From assembly GCF_964656455.1 (NCBI RefSeq), contig NC_135718.1:143760262-143824261 (forward strand): a stretch of 64,000 nt of DNA, in the 5' to 3' direction. The DNA is from Halichoerus grypus (taxonomy: Eukaryota > Chordata > Mammalia > Carnivora > Phocidae). A program made the translations under genes and the position numbers. Position 1 is the first letter of the stretch. Each line of letters opens with the position of its first letter. The notes beneath the pieces were generated by a model. That model was not told the origin of the DNA, did no database searches, and saw only the letters and a program-made list of their open reading frames with translations. Below, piece after piece: positions 1-11,019 of the stretch.

Positions 1-1812
1 CTACCATGCCTTTCGTTATCCAACTTTCTAATAAACTTGGTGAGCTCATAAACCACCATCTGATTGCCCCCACTGTTACCTATCCTTAGTATGTAACTGC
101 TGGGGACATAAAAGTCAAAGGCCAGAGCTTTCCCAGAGGATCTTTTGCTTCTTGTCAAATTAAGGTTGAAAATTCAACATCTGATTTTCCCATCATGACA
201 AAAAGGACAAAGCAAAACCAATATGCAGCGAGAAAGGGCAGGAAAAGTGGGCTAAGAAATACCAAAAGGACATCTGTTTTGAAATCTTCCTATACTTAAA
301 TGAAGAAGAGTTTACCTAGATATTTTCAGAGATTGACTCTTACTGGAGGGGTGAGAAGAAAAGAGAATAGCAATGATGGAGAACCATTCAACACCTGATT
401 GTGTATCTTACGCCTTTCCCTATATAATCGAATTTGTTATGTATGAAGGATCATCTCCCTCTCTGCTGTAGAAGACATGGTTCAACCATGTGAGTTAAGG
501 GCAGTCATACTTCACCTATTTTACTAAAAGCATTACAGCCAAGATATTCCAAATGGGTCCATTTCTTGCAGTATGAATACAGTGAAAGATAAATGAGGAG
601 ACATTTAAATCACTGGAAATGTACGCCTGATGCCCCTTGCTCTTTAAATATCCAACATCAAGTTTCAATTATGCAAGATGAGTAAGTTCTAGAGACCTGC
701 TTGCTCTACATCATCATGTCTACAGTTAACAATCCTGCATTGTACACTTACGATTTGCTAAGAGGGTTGATCTTATGCTAAACATTACCACAATTTTTAA
801 AAATCTAACACTGGATGACATCAAGAAGAGTTGTCAAAAACTGGTCAGGACATTTCTTGCCTGGAAATTTGAGAGGTCTTAAGATTGTACTTTTAAGGGA
901 CCAATAATGGCAGCCTGCCTAACTGGAAATCTTCCTCTCTATGTGATGATGAAAGGTTATTTTTAAAGAAGCTGGAATTAGATACTAAAGGAATCTTTTA
1001 ACATCTTTTGTGAAAGCAGAAGAGTTTCTAAGAGGCGAATGTCAATCAATTTCTTTTCATGTCTGTAAAGATAAAATGAAGGGAATAGGCTTAAATTACA
1101 GTTTGAAAGCTTTCATATCAATCTAGAAAAGGGCCTTCTTGAGGATGATAAAGCACTGTTTAGAACACTGAGAAATGTAGTAAAGCCTCCATGTTTAGAC
1201 ATCTTCATGAAGATAAAATATCTGCGCTAGATAAGCATCCCTTGCTAAAGTCAGTGGAAAAAACAAAATGTTTTCATGAGATTCCACCCAGCTCTGACTC
1301 CATAAAATGAGTATTTACCAAAGATCTATGAAAGTAGCTGGTTTTGAATATTTTCACTGTAAATTCAGGTTGAAATTTAAGCTAAAACAAAGCAATTCCA
1401 AAGCTTATTTTGATTATCCTTGGAAGTGACAAAATGAATATCATTACTTTCAAGATAAACTTTAAAATATAAATATGCCCATCTCGCCACTGAAGCAACG
1501 TTCACTTATACTTCCCCACCATGGTGTGCCAAAGACAGGTCATATTGGGTCAGAAAAGCCAATCATGCACATCTCTTTCCAACTCCACATATCATGACTT
1601 CACAATGGTAGCTTGAAATTGGCCATGGTGTATTTATACCATAAAAATTAGCAAACACTGCAAGTCAGGGATTTGTTAATTTGTTTTGTTGTTGTTTTCA
1701 GAAATCTAATTGCTTAACATTCACCAGTTCATCATTGTGTCCCACTGTTTAGAAAGAGAAACATCAACTTTCTGCCCAACAGAAATTCTAGGTATGTGAT
1801 ATTTGACAAATT
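1..1812. other. Non-coding stretch, nothing recognised
   Basis: AT-rich DNA with no ORF of 60 codons or more, no recognisable repeat and no RNA gene. It may hold very old repeats too diverged to recognise by eye. No splice-site and ORF combination suggests an exon. Confidence 0.6.
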
Positions 1813-1940
1813 AATCACTCTAAATCTCCCTGCTTACTTATCTTTGAAATGAAAAAGATAAGTCCTGCTTCATAGGATTGTTGTGTTAACTGGGATAATT
1901 TGTGAGAAGTATCAAGCACAGTGCCTACAATAGGAAACGG
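1813..1940 (+). repeat. MIR SINE fragment, 3' half
   Basis: The order of motifs fits the second half of a MIR. A pyrimidine-rich 'cttatctttgaaatg' block corresponds to the 'tcatctgtaaaatg' core. It is followed by 'ataggattgttgtg' and then by 'agcacagtgcctac'. The tRNA-like 5' part is absent. The 62-codon antisense ORF here is a chance frame. Confidence 0.6.
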
Positions 1941-2297
1941 TTGGTTGTGGCCAAGATGGGGCTGTGCTAGTAATAGGCATTGTTGTGACATTAACAATAG
2001 CAATCTTGATATAGTCTGGATTTTTTAAAATTTCTTTGAGGGTTGAGTTTTAAAACTGTTATTGTAAATTTGGAGACCAATTCTAAGTTTCTGAGATTCA
2101 AAATAAAATAGGTAGCACCAAATTCAATAAAAATTCTTTGCTTTTCAAACTATCTGAAATTTTCATACTTCTTAAATAATTGTACCTATTTGCATGGTTT
2201 GAGCGTTCTCATAATTACCAAATCATGAGTACCACCTGAAGAATTTCTAGGAGAGAGGTGTAAGAAATTTTCTTCTTATCCTACTCCTTTTAAATCT
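1941..2297. other. Non-coding spacer
   Basis: AT-rich sequence between a MIR and a MER5A-type element. I see no gene, RNA or assignable repeat. Confidence 0.5.
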
Positions 2298-2472
2298 GAG
2301 TGGTTTTCAAATTTTCATGAGCATCACAATTATTTGGAGGGCTTATAAAAAGACAGATTGTTGGGCCCTACCTGCAGAGTTTGTGATTCAGTGAGTCCAA
2401 GAATTTGTATTTCTAGTTAGTACAAGGATGACGTTGATGCGGTCAATTCTGGAACCACGCTTTGAGAACTGG
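2298..2472 (+). mobile_element. MER5A-type hAT (Charlie) non-autonomous transposon
   Basis: The near full-length copy is 175 bp against a family length of about 190 bp. It opens with a diverged terminal repeat ('gagtggttttcaaa') and closes with its complement ('tttgagaactgg'). Inside are the family landmarks 'ttggagggctta', 'ttgggccctacc', 'gtgattcagt' and 'aatttgtatttct'. It encodes nothing and is a long-dead fossil. Confidence 0.85.
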
Positions 2473-2568
2473 TCCTCTATTTGTACTCTATTACGAGTCA
2501 TTATCCCTGAACCAAACTAGTACATGGTAGTGCCCCTTGAGACCTGCTTTCCCACCTCGGTTTCTGTA

Positions 2569-3118
2569 TCAGTTATATAATGCTGCATAACAAACCATCC
2601 CAAAATTTAGTAGCTTAAAAAATAAAAATGGATTCTTGTTCATGAGTCTGTTGTTCAGCTAGACGGTTTTGCTGATTTGGGCTGACTTAGATGATCTCCA
2701 GCTGGGCTTAATCATAAGGCTGGGGTCAATGGGCTGGAGGTTGGCTGGTCCAGGATTGTCTCACAAGTCTGGTACTTGACTGACATCCCCTGTGGTGACA
2801 AGGGTGACTGGACCCTGTGTCGCTCACCATCTAGTAGGATAGGCCAGGCTGGTTCAAATGGTGGTGTCAAGTGTCCAAGGCAGAACAGAGGTACTCACAG
2901 TACTCTTGGTATCTAGACTTAAAACTGACATAATTTCATTTCCTATACATTCTATGGCCCAAAGCAAGTCGTAAGGGCAGCACAGATGCCAAGAGTGGGG
3001 AACTAGATTCTATCCCTTGATGGAAGGAGCAGCAAATTCACATTGCCGAGGGTGTGGCTGGAGGGAGACAGAAAATAAGGGACATTTTGTAATCAATCTC
3101 TCATAATCCCTTCTTCAA
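2569..3118 (-). mobile_element. MaLR/MLT1-type LTR, antisense
   Basis: Read on the plus strand it shows the antisense MaLR order. 'gctgcataacaaacca' comes first, then 'atttagtagcttaaaa', the complement of the 'ttaagccactaa' signature. Further along are 'ggcccaaagcaagtc', a 'gatggaaggagcagcaaattcacattg' type block and a terminal 'aatctctcataatcc'. At about 550 bp it is nearly full length for a solo LTR. No internal retroviral sequence adjoins it. MaLR membership is fairly secure, the subfamily is not. Confidence 0.7.
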
Positions 3119-5399
3119 AGAAAACACTGGTTAGCACATTTGGTATTCTAAGAAATGCCCAGACACATCTACATACTAAGGTGACAACAGCTTGGGTTCT
3201 CTAGCTGACACTCCTACTCCATAGTATGGCTCTTTGAGTATGGCTTACCTCTTCCTATATCCGAGGATGAAAAAAACACCCCCCAAAATGGAGTTACCCA
3301 GAATCACATATTACAGGGCCAAACTTCTGCTTCCCAGGTGTAGCTGGATCCTATCCACTCCCACATGTGCACATCAACCACTTACCAATTGTTTGGTCTT
3401 GGAAGAGGGATGTTACATAATAGGTTTACCACATACTTAAGAAATATTTTTCTTGGATCCCTATATCTCCCTCCTCCACTTTGTCCTTAAATGCATTTTA
3501 TATTTTAATAACATTTGCCCAAGACACTGCACTCAAAGAAATTCAGAGAAGTGTTTTTAAAAAACACTTTGATCTAACTTCCCAGATGAAATCTTTTCAA
3601 AACCATTTAACTCTAATTTAGTATTAAAATGCCACGTATTGTTTCCTTAAGAGAAATAATGCCAACACTACCTCAGGAAAAGGTCAAAGAGATGAGAAGA
3701 CATGAGCCATGTCATATTTATATTGCGTATGGATATTTTTTCTTCTTTATTCTTCCACTATTGATACTAGCCTTTGAAAATGCTTGAAGTGATTTAAAAT
3801 TATAGTTCTTTATTGGGATTTATTAGAATATGTATGGAAGCCAAAACTCATTTCTAATACTTTGTGCTTTTCTAGGAAAAGCACCCCTAAGTTTGGACTA
3901 CAAATGGTAATATTGTGTGGGGGGGAATCCATAAATAAATGAATTACGAATGTAGCAACCCTGAAAATTTGCTGATGAACATTCCTACAGGGTCTACACC
4001 CTGGAGTGAATAAATCTATAGGGTCTCTTCTCTTTCTCCCCTCCACTTCTTTTTCTCTGAATCCCTATTCTCATACAAGTGAATGTCAAGGTACATCTTT
4101 GAAGAAAGAAAAAAAAAATCACAAAAGAGCAGCATATCACCTAACACAGGAATCTGTGAAAATGGGGAGGACCAGTCTCTCCCGTTTTGCTTTGGTGACT
4201 TGGAAAGGAATACATGAGCTCATTGTATGTATAGTGGATAGGAGTTTCCTTGGCTGCAACAATACTGCGAAACATGAAGCTCTATTTTCTATTACTGATC
4301 TCAAATCTGGATCCTCTATTTCAGCTCAGCAACAGAAAAATGTAATTTAGCCCAATATGATCTAACTCAAAACTCAATTTAAACTCAGTTATTTTCTCTC
4401 TCACTCTCTACTGAAAGCATGGAGAATTTATGCAGTCAGGTACTAATAATAAAAGTCTGGGAGGGAAGGGCAGGGAGAGGGATATGTTCCCACTTTTGGT
4501 ATGGCTTAGTTCTCATCTTCTCAGATACATGGGCATTTGGCTCTATATGAAGGGTAAGGATTTGAGCAAACTTAGGCAGCATTTTAGATGGTCTAGAGCC
4601 ATCTGAGTAGTTGGATCCCTGTGCAGCTACATGGCCTGAATGATCCCATAGAGGCAGCCCCTACCTCCAGTGAGCAGTCAGTCTTCTCCATGGACAAAGT
4701 CCATGGAGTGTGCCCAATTTGCCAAATAACCCCTTGGATCATGTTCACAGCTAATATTCTCTATAGTCTGGGCACAGAGGAAACATGGGTCTTTGCCAAC
4801 CATGTAAGGACCTCAGGTTATCCATTGGTCCAGTCTCTTACCAACTTATACCACCATCTTTGTCAAGCTCCCCAACTTTATGAGGATCAGTGTTAAGCCT
4901 CATCCCAACCCTCCATGGGACAACTGGTTTGTGTGTGAGGACAAGTTTAAGTTTTAACTAATTTTTTTGAAATCACATTTATATGTGTAAGCAATCTAAG
5001 AGAAGTGAAATTCAGAGGAAAAATTATTGCATATTTATTTACCCAAACACTAAAGAAATCCAAATCTATTAATATATGGGAAAACCTTGAAAAATGAGAA
5101 TTCACTTTATATACTAGCTATGAAAAATGACCGAAAATTGACCAAACCAATGCTTATGACTGAACAAAATGTTCTAATTTCACTTTAACAGACTCACAAA
5201 TAATTATAAATTATAATGCCAGAGAATTCCTTGACTATTCAAATTCATTACAGTAGGCGATTGAGAGTTCAGTAAAAAGCTCATCTCACCAATAAAGTTT
5301 GAAATGTGTGGTTATGTTTGCTAATTAAATCTAGAGATTTTGCTTTGCTATGAATTCCAAACCCTAAGGTTTATAGGTTGATTTTTACTCTCTGTTTAA
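3119..5399. other. Non-coding stretch with short spurious ORFs
   Basis: This is mostly unique-looking DNA. ORFs of 68 to 114 codons occur (for example 4006-4350 plus and 4621-4896 plus), but none shows a recognisable domain, signal peptide or exon structure. The only distinct structure is a perfect 10-bp hairpin at 4686-4708, listed separately. Confidence 0.55.
4686..4708. other. Perfect 10-bp inverted repeat with 3-nt loop
   Basis: The left arm is 4686-4695 (ctccatggac) and the right arm 4699-4708 (gtccatggag). They are exact reverse complements separated by 'aaa'. The arms carry two NcoI-type CCATGG palindromes. Function is unknown and chance is possible. Confidence 0.85.
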
Positions 5400-5545
5400 G
5401 GAACATTCGTGATTTCTCTCTAGCAAGACTATAAGCTCCAGTGGGACAGTAAGATATCTTATTCTTCATATGCCCCAGCAACAAATATAAAACTGTATTT
5501 TAAATATATTAATAAATACTGCTAATTACTTGATTAATTAAAAAC
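5400..5545 (+). repeat. L2 LINE 3'-end fragment
   Basis: The order 'agactataagctcc', 'gggacagtaagatatcttattc', 'ccccagcaacaa' and a terminal 'aataaatactg' follows the L2 3' UTR. In the consensus these are 'agactgtaagctcc', 'gggcagggactgtgtcttattc', 'ccccagcacc' and 'aataaatact'. It is diverged. Confidence 0.5.
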
Positions 5546-6015
5546 CTCAGATTCAGAAAATTCCTAAAGAAAAAAAAAAGACCTCTTTTGACAGAATAGT
5601 CTTATATCTGGGTCATACTCTCCTTCTTTAGTCAACACTTCATCTCTAAATTTATGAAAAAAAAATCTTCCCCCATTTGTGGAATTGGGTTAAGATAAGA
5701 GAAAATAGTTGATGAGTGCAACATTTTAGAAGAAGGTACAGTAACCATACAGACGTGGAAATCCCTATTCATGACTACAGGCTGATTAGACCCTATCAAC
5801 TTGCTACTTGGCAGGAAATAATAAGTAATAAAAATAATAAAGACTCTTTCAACGAAACAGAGAACTGCAAATATACAGTGATGCATCGTTTATTTCCATC
5901 ATGTGTCAGAAGCTCATGAAATAAAATGATATAAGTTTTGTACATCGAGAGGGTTGCAAAGGAGAAAGCAAAACTCTTCATTGAAATCACTATGAATTTT
6001 TAGCAAATCCTGGAA
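5546..6015. other. Non-coding spacer
   Basis: AT-rich sequence with overlapping 60 to 84-codon ORFs on both strands, none with recognisable protein features. Confidence 0.5.
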
Positions 6016-6102
6016 CAGTATTTCCCAACGAGTCTCATTTGCAATAGTCATTATATGTATTTTAAAAAAGCTATTTATGGTCAAATGAGTTAGAAAACAT
6101 TG
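6016..6102 (-). mobile_element. Short hAT-like (Charlie group) element
   Basis: An 87-bp unit is bounded by imperfect terminal inverted repeats: 'cagtatttcccaac' on the left and 'gttagaaaacattg' on the right, with 10 of 14 positions complementary. The antisense reading resembles elements that start 'cagtgtttcccaaac' and contain 'tttgaccat'. No convincing 8-bp target duplication is visible, so the call is tentative. Confidence 0.45.
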
Positions 6103-6617
6103 CATTAAATAAAAGTAAACAGGTTTCTTAACTATGAGACTTTCCAAAACCTTCAATATGCTAATGACACGATGAACCTAAAAAGGAATTATAGTGTGTA
6201 CATCTCCAAAACTTACTTTGCTAAGAAACACTTTTCCTCAGAGAAGAAAGGTCTCTATTTGTGAAGAAAAAAATCTAATCTGTGAAACCTAGACATTAAA
6301 AATAGTGTATATGTTTCAAACATGCACCATTTGTTTTAATGCTTCTAAGTATGTATTAAACCGATCCAAACACTATGAATACATCTGTCAAGTAGCTGGG
6401 TCTAACATTAAATCTTTCCAAATGTCTGGATGTTTGCCATTATTTAAATAAAAAAAGTTTAGATGGTAAATTGAATTTTTCACTTCAGTTGTAGACACAA
6501 CCTATATAATATGTACCATTTTTTAAAAAAAGAGGGAAAGAAAGGTAAGGTAGGGGATCTATTTAAGCCTTCGTTTTCTCATCTAACATTTATGATTATA
6601 ATAGTTTTCACCACATC
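6103..6617. other. Non-coding spacer
   Basis: AT-rich DNA with no recognisable gene or repeat. Confidence 0.5.
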
Positions 6618-7045
6618 TATTTTACTCATTCATTCATTCATTCATTCAACCATCATTTAGGGCCTGCTATGTACCAGGCATTATTCCAGGGCTGAGGGAA
6701 AAGGGATGAGCAGGGAAGAGTGAGGTAATGCAGAAGGGAACAAGGTAAGTTCAGATCATGATATGACCCATGAAGACAGTAAAACAGCTAGAGAGAGGGA
6801 CTAGATGGATACTCTAGTTTGCATGATCAGGGAAGATCTCACTGAGGAAGTCATAAGCAACATGAAAACTGAATGATAACAAAGAACCAACCAGTAATAA
6901 TCAGAGGAAGAATGTTCCCAGCAGATGAAACAGATGCCAAAGCCCTAAGATAGTAACATGCTTGGCTTTTTCAAGGATGGAATAACCTGGCCTGTGTGGC
7001 TGGAGCATAGCAGGGAGAGGCAGATGGAAGGTCCTAATTCAATGA
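6618..7045 (-). repeat. L2 LINE, antisense 3' end
   Basis: On the plus strand it begins with the (TTCA)n terminus at 6626-6648 and runs into 'tatgtaccaggcatt'. It continues through 'gggaagatctcactgaggaagt', 'gaatgataacaaag', 'aagaatgttcccagcagat', 'aaagccctaaga' and 'gtgtggctggagca'. This is the exact reversed order of the L2 3' region. There is no coding capacity. Confidence 0.8.
6626..6648. repeat. (TTCA)n simple repeat at an L2 terminus
   Basis: About five to six tandem copies of the tetranucleotide. L2 elements end in such repeats, so this marks the 3' boundary of the adjoining antisense L2. Confidence 0.85.
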
Positions 7046-7271
7046 GCTCCGTGTCAAAGCCTTAGGCTACTCCCTGACCCATAGTAAATGCTCAATATAT
7101 GAAGGTTAAAGAGATGAGGATGAGGACGATGATAACAATGATGTTGTAGGAATAGAAATAAAATAGAATAAACTCCCAAATGTCAGAGTCAGGAAATATG
7201 CTTTAGAGTAAACATAGCTTAAAATATCAACCAGTGGCCCTTGAACTTCCTGTCGTGATGTAGATGATGTA

Positions 7272-7690
7272 AGTATTAGTCAAAGTAAGTAATGCTAATA
7301 ACAAGCAACGCTGAAATCTCAGTGGTTTACAAAAATAACAGTTCTTTCTCAATCACAATCTGCTTTCAGTTCTCAGCTCTGCCCCAACTGGTACTTCTGT
7401 GATTCAAGCTCTTTCCATCTTACTGCTCCACCATCTTGGAATCTTTCAATTCTTGTGTCAAGCAGATAGAAAAGGGAGGAGAGAGTAAGGAAGCTACATT
7501 TCATACTTCGCCTTCTCCCAGAAGCGACAACCATGACTCCAGCTCATATTTCATTGGCCTGGATCAGTCCCATGATCCTACCTAGATCCAAAAGGGCAGA
7601 AAAACAAGGTCTTCCTGTGTGCTCAGGAGGGAAATGGAACAGTTTAGTGAGTGTGATTGCATTGTCTCTGCACAATATGATTAATCTCAT
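7272..7690 (-). mobile_element. LTR-like interspersed repeat (MaLR era), antisense
   Basis: The motif series is 'tgctaataacaagcaac', 'aatctcagtggttta', 'ttctttctcaatcac', 'catttcattggcctgg', 'cctacctagatccaaaaggg', 'aaggtcttcctgtgtgctcagga' and 'cattgtctctgca'. I recall this order from a common mammalian LTR-like repeat in antisense. The family name is not fixed. The 65 and 71-codon ORFs here are chance frames. Confidence 0.55.
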
Positions 7691-8089
7691 GAGCATAGCC
7701 AGATTTTGGGGGGGAAAAACCCCTCCTTGAGTTGGCAGAGAAGTAAAATACTGCAGCAAACTTTGAGAGATTCAAAAATCACTCACTTCAGGCTATGGAA
7801 GGACTAGGCAGATTCTGGGTTATCCTACCCTTTTTCCCTTTTCTCTTTCATTCAAGAAAGTGCATCATATTGTCAGTAATGGCTTTGAATTAAGCTATAA
7901 AGTCTATTTTTTAATAAACTATTGGAAAACTTTCTATAACAACAAATTATTGAACAAGCCTCATGACAGATTGCTACACAGTGCTGCATCTAAACATTAT
8001 GGTTAGGAACTGCTAAATGTACCGTATCATAGTATAATATACACAACAAACATAAAAGACTGTGCTGGTCATTGTTCGGTTCATTTGGC
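7691..8089. other. Non-coding spacer
   Basis: No gene or assignable repeat. A G-run followed by a C-run near 7709-7727 is a small low-complexity feature. Confidence 0.5.
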
Positions 8090-8150
8090 CTTTCCTTCAG
8101 TGATTATTTACTGAGCACCCATTATGTGCCTCCAGCGGCCACATCAAAAC
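8090..8150 (-). repeat. L2 terminal fragment, antisense
   Basis: The segment 'gattatttactgagcacc' followed by 'cattatgtgcc' matches the reverse complement of the L2 3' end. It is short and tentative. Confidence 0.4.
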
Positions 8151-8374
8151 CTCCATACTTCAAGAACCTTTTTTATCATCCCCATTCTGAAGGGCCAGCT
8201 GGAGTCTGTCCCTTCCCTATGGCTTTCCCTGATGACACTTTGACTGAAGCATAGAGAATTATGAGAGGAGTGGGAGATGAGGAGACAGAGGGCTCTCCAG
8301 ACTTTCAGGTCTAAGGTGACTATGGAGAAATGAAGAGATCTGGGCACCTTTGCATGAGAAAGGAGGTAATAGAG

Positions 8375-8560
8375 AACAGTGTTTAGGAGCACAACAGTTT
8401 TTCAAATAGTGAGACATTGCCCAAGTGACTTTAACTCCTTCAGCCTCAGGTTCTTTACCCATAAAACAGATGACAGGGTTATGGTAAGGATTCAATGAGA
8501 AAATGTGTGCAGAACACTTAGCTCAGTGTCTAATTTATAATAAGTGGTAAATGTCAGGAC
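8375..8560 (+). repeat. MIR SINE, nearly full length
   Basis: Sense order: 'cagtgtttaggagcac', 'gcccaagtgacttt', 'cagcctcaggttc', 'cccataaaacagatgacagggttatggtaagg' type core, 'aacacttagctcagtg' and 'taataagtgg'. This covers most of the roughly 260-bp MIR. Confidence 0.7.
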
Positions 8561-10345
8561 ATAGTATGGTAGATGGAGGATAGATGTACGTATCCATGAA
8601 ACATGATCCATGGGATTAGCTGAGGTAACCGATGAACTTTATCCAAGAACAAACTAAGGGAAGGATGACTAACATGATAAAGAGAACAGACTGTAAAGAA
8701 ACCACAGGGAGATAACTCAGTGAATGTTCTGCCTTAGATAAGGGCAGACAGGGAGGGAAGGGAAGAGCATGCGCAAGGCTGTCCTACAGGAGAGCTTAGG
8801 GTGTGACCTGTGTGTGCTCCATCCCAACCACGCTGCTGAAAGGAACCTTCTCTAAGCTCAGGCCACCCACTCCCTAATTTGGCCCAGTCCTGCCAGGATT
8901 CCTGATACAACACAGCAGCCACACCACCCACAGCCTGTGGTTAGAGCAGCCCTGAAAGAGAAGGGACAGACCTAGCAAAGAAAGAAAGGAAGCCACAGAG
9001 GAAAATAGGGTGCAGGCAGAAACAAGGTATATTGATCTTAGCTATATTATTAGGTGCTTATGCTTGGAAGGGATAGGAAGCTGAAGTCTAGACAGTCTGC
9101 AATTAAACTAAATGCAATTAGTGCAATTAGATATATGTGAATATATAAATATAATTGATATATGGTATATTAATTTAATTACAGTACCATAAAAAGCCTG
9201 TGGTGATCACCTGACCTGATGGGCCAGGATTCACAACTCCGGTGATCAATAGGAATCAAATGCTAACAAGCAAGTCAGATGGTCTCTAAAAATTAAGTAG
9301 GTATTCTTCCAAAACTCAGAATCTCATATTGCCAAATTTATTTTAAAATCTATTCACTAATTTTTGACATTCTAAATCTGAGAAAACCTATAAAAATGTG
9401 TTCATTGCTCAGGAAACATGAGCCACAAAGAAGAAGTCCAGCATTCCATCCTCAGTATTTCCTCATTGAGTTCCTGAAATGATGCTTGTTTGTTTCACTC
9501 TTTCACTTTAGAGCCCTGTAATTCCAAGCATGTATGTCCCAGGGAGAGGTAACATATTAAACTGTTCTCAGTTGTTAAAAACTAGGCATAAACTTTTACA
9601 TCAAATAACCCGAAACCACCTTAGAAAACAGAGGATAGAGTCCTGAGAGAATCTGCAGAAAGAATGGCTGCAGAGATTGAACCTTAGTAACCCAGAATCC
9701 ACAGGAAGACATCAACACCTGGGGAAGAGAGAGAAGAGCATAGGAGATATGGAGAAGAAGGTCCAAACGCAAACTTCTCTGTAACTTTGTGTGATCCAAG
9801 CCAGTACAAGAGAGGTGAATGTGTCTGTGAAAGCTGTGAACGCTGAGTTCAGATCCCATCACAAGAACGGGATTATACAAACGGGAGAGGTATGACCCCA
9901 CACACAGGTCTAAGAATGCTCTATTCCATTGGGAAGGTCAATATTTTTATTCAATTACATGAGAAGCTTTGGGTCCTAGTTTATAAATATGTAGAATTCT
10001 CCTGAGTGTTATAAACCTTTGTTATCTTTATCGGACTGTTTCCAGGCTGGTGGACATTTTGGTGAGTCCAGATCCTTCTAAAATCTTTCTGCAAGTCTGA
10101 TTAAATCCATCTGGCTCTGATTAATTTACAATTAACCTGCCAAGTACTGTCTCAGAAGAACGGCAGAGTCCAAGCCTCTCTGAACCGTCATTTTGCTAAA
10201 ACTAGATTTTAGAAGAGCATGTGAAGCCCAACAAGAGTTCAAAGGAGGGTGATGTCACTGGGGGCTGGAGGCATAAAGAGGTTCCATAGAGAAAAGGGAA
10301 TGTGGGCCAGGCTGGAAGGAAGCAAGAATTTTATTCCCCTTTGTA
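8561..10345. other. Non-coding stretch, nothing assigned
   Basis: It contains a moderately GC-rich patch (8730-8960) and an AT-rich one (9100-9190). ORFs of 65 and 101 codons lack any recognisable domain. No RNA gene or mobile element was recognised. Confidence 0.5.
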
Positions 10346-10425
10346 GCCACCCCAGTGTTTAACAGTGTCTTACAAATGATAGATTTGTAATAATTATGTG
10401 TTGACTAAAAAGGAGGCCAATAAGA
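10346..10425 (+). repeat. Possible L2 3' terminus
   Basis: 'agccaccccagtgtttaacagtgtctt' followed by 'aataattatgtgttgac' resembles the L2 end with its 'cacagtgcctggcac' and 'aataaatgttgttga' blocks. It is weak. Confidence 0.35.
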
Positions 10426-11019
10426 ACTAATATACTTCTCAATAAATCACCAACAGAACATCTCCAAGATTTCAGTTAAACATCATCCCAAGGTTTCAGG
10501 ACCCTATGTGACCCCAGTGAAAAAATGTGCCTTCCTAAGCATCTAGCACCCTGCTGGGGAGGGCCATGGGGGCACTGACATTCCCAGTCACATCTGAGAC
10601 TTTTGCCCAAATCTATTAATCTACAGTTTGAAAGTCAAAAATCCTCTCTTTATAGGTGATGGGACAGGGAGAAGAAAGCATACGAATTGGTTGTTTGATT
10701 AAATTCATTAGGTATATTGGTGGGTTCTTGTTTTTTATCTCCTGATTGCAGTCTAACCTATTATTTCTCCGGGAGGTTTAGCCTCAGTATTCTATGCCCA
10801 AAATGTTAGGGGAAAAGAGGGAAAGTGTGGGGCAAACTCTTGTTTGTCAGGGATAAACATGAGTCCAGCAGATCTCTGATGTTGTCTAATGATAATGTCT
10901 ACTTGCTCCCTTTTTAAGAAGCTATTTTGCTCTGGTTTTGTAAAGATATATGTTTCCTGAAGACTCAACACTTCTGTGATTCTCTCTTTTTTTCTACTGA
11001 CTGTTGACAAATATGTCTA
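10426..11019. other. Non-coding spacer
   Basis: No recognisable gene. A 72-codon antisense ORF at 10792-11010 has no recognisable feature. Confidence 0.5.

Noticed and set aside
4621..4896. 91-codon ORF with a CPIC motif
   Set aside because: A lone CxxC pair without a RING or zinc-ribbon pattern. The frame is not supported by any other evidence.
6626..6648. Short tandem repeats as a CRISPR-like array
   Set aside because: Simple tetranucleotide repeat at an L2 end, with no unique spacers. The organism is a mammal.
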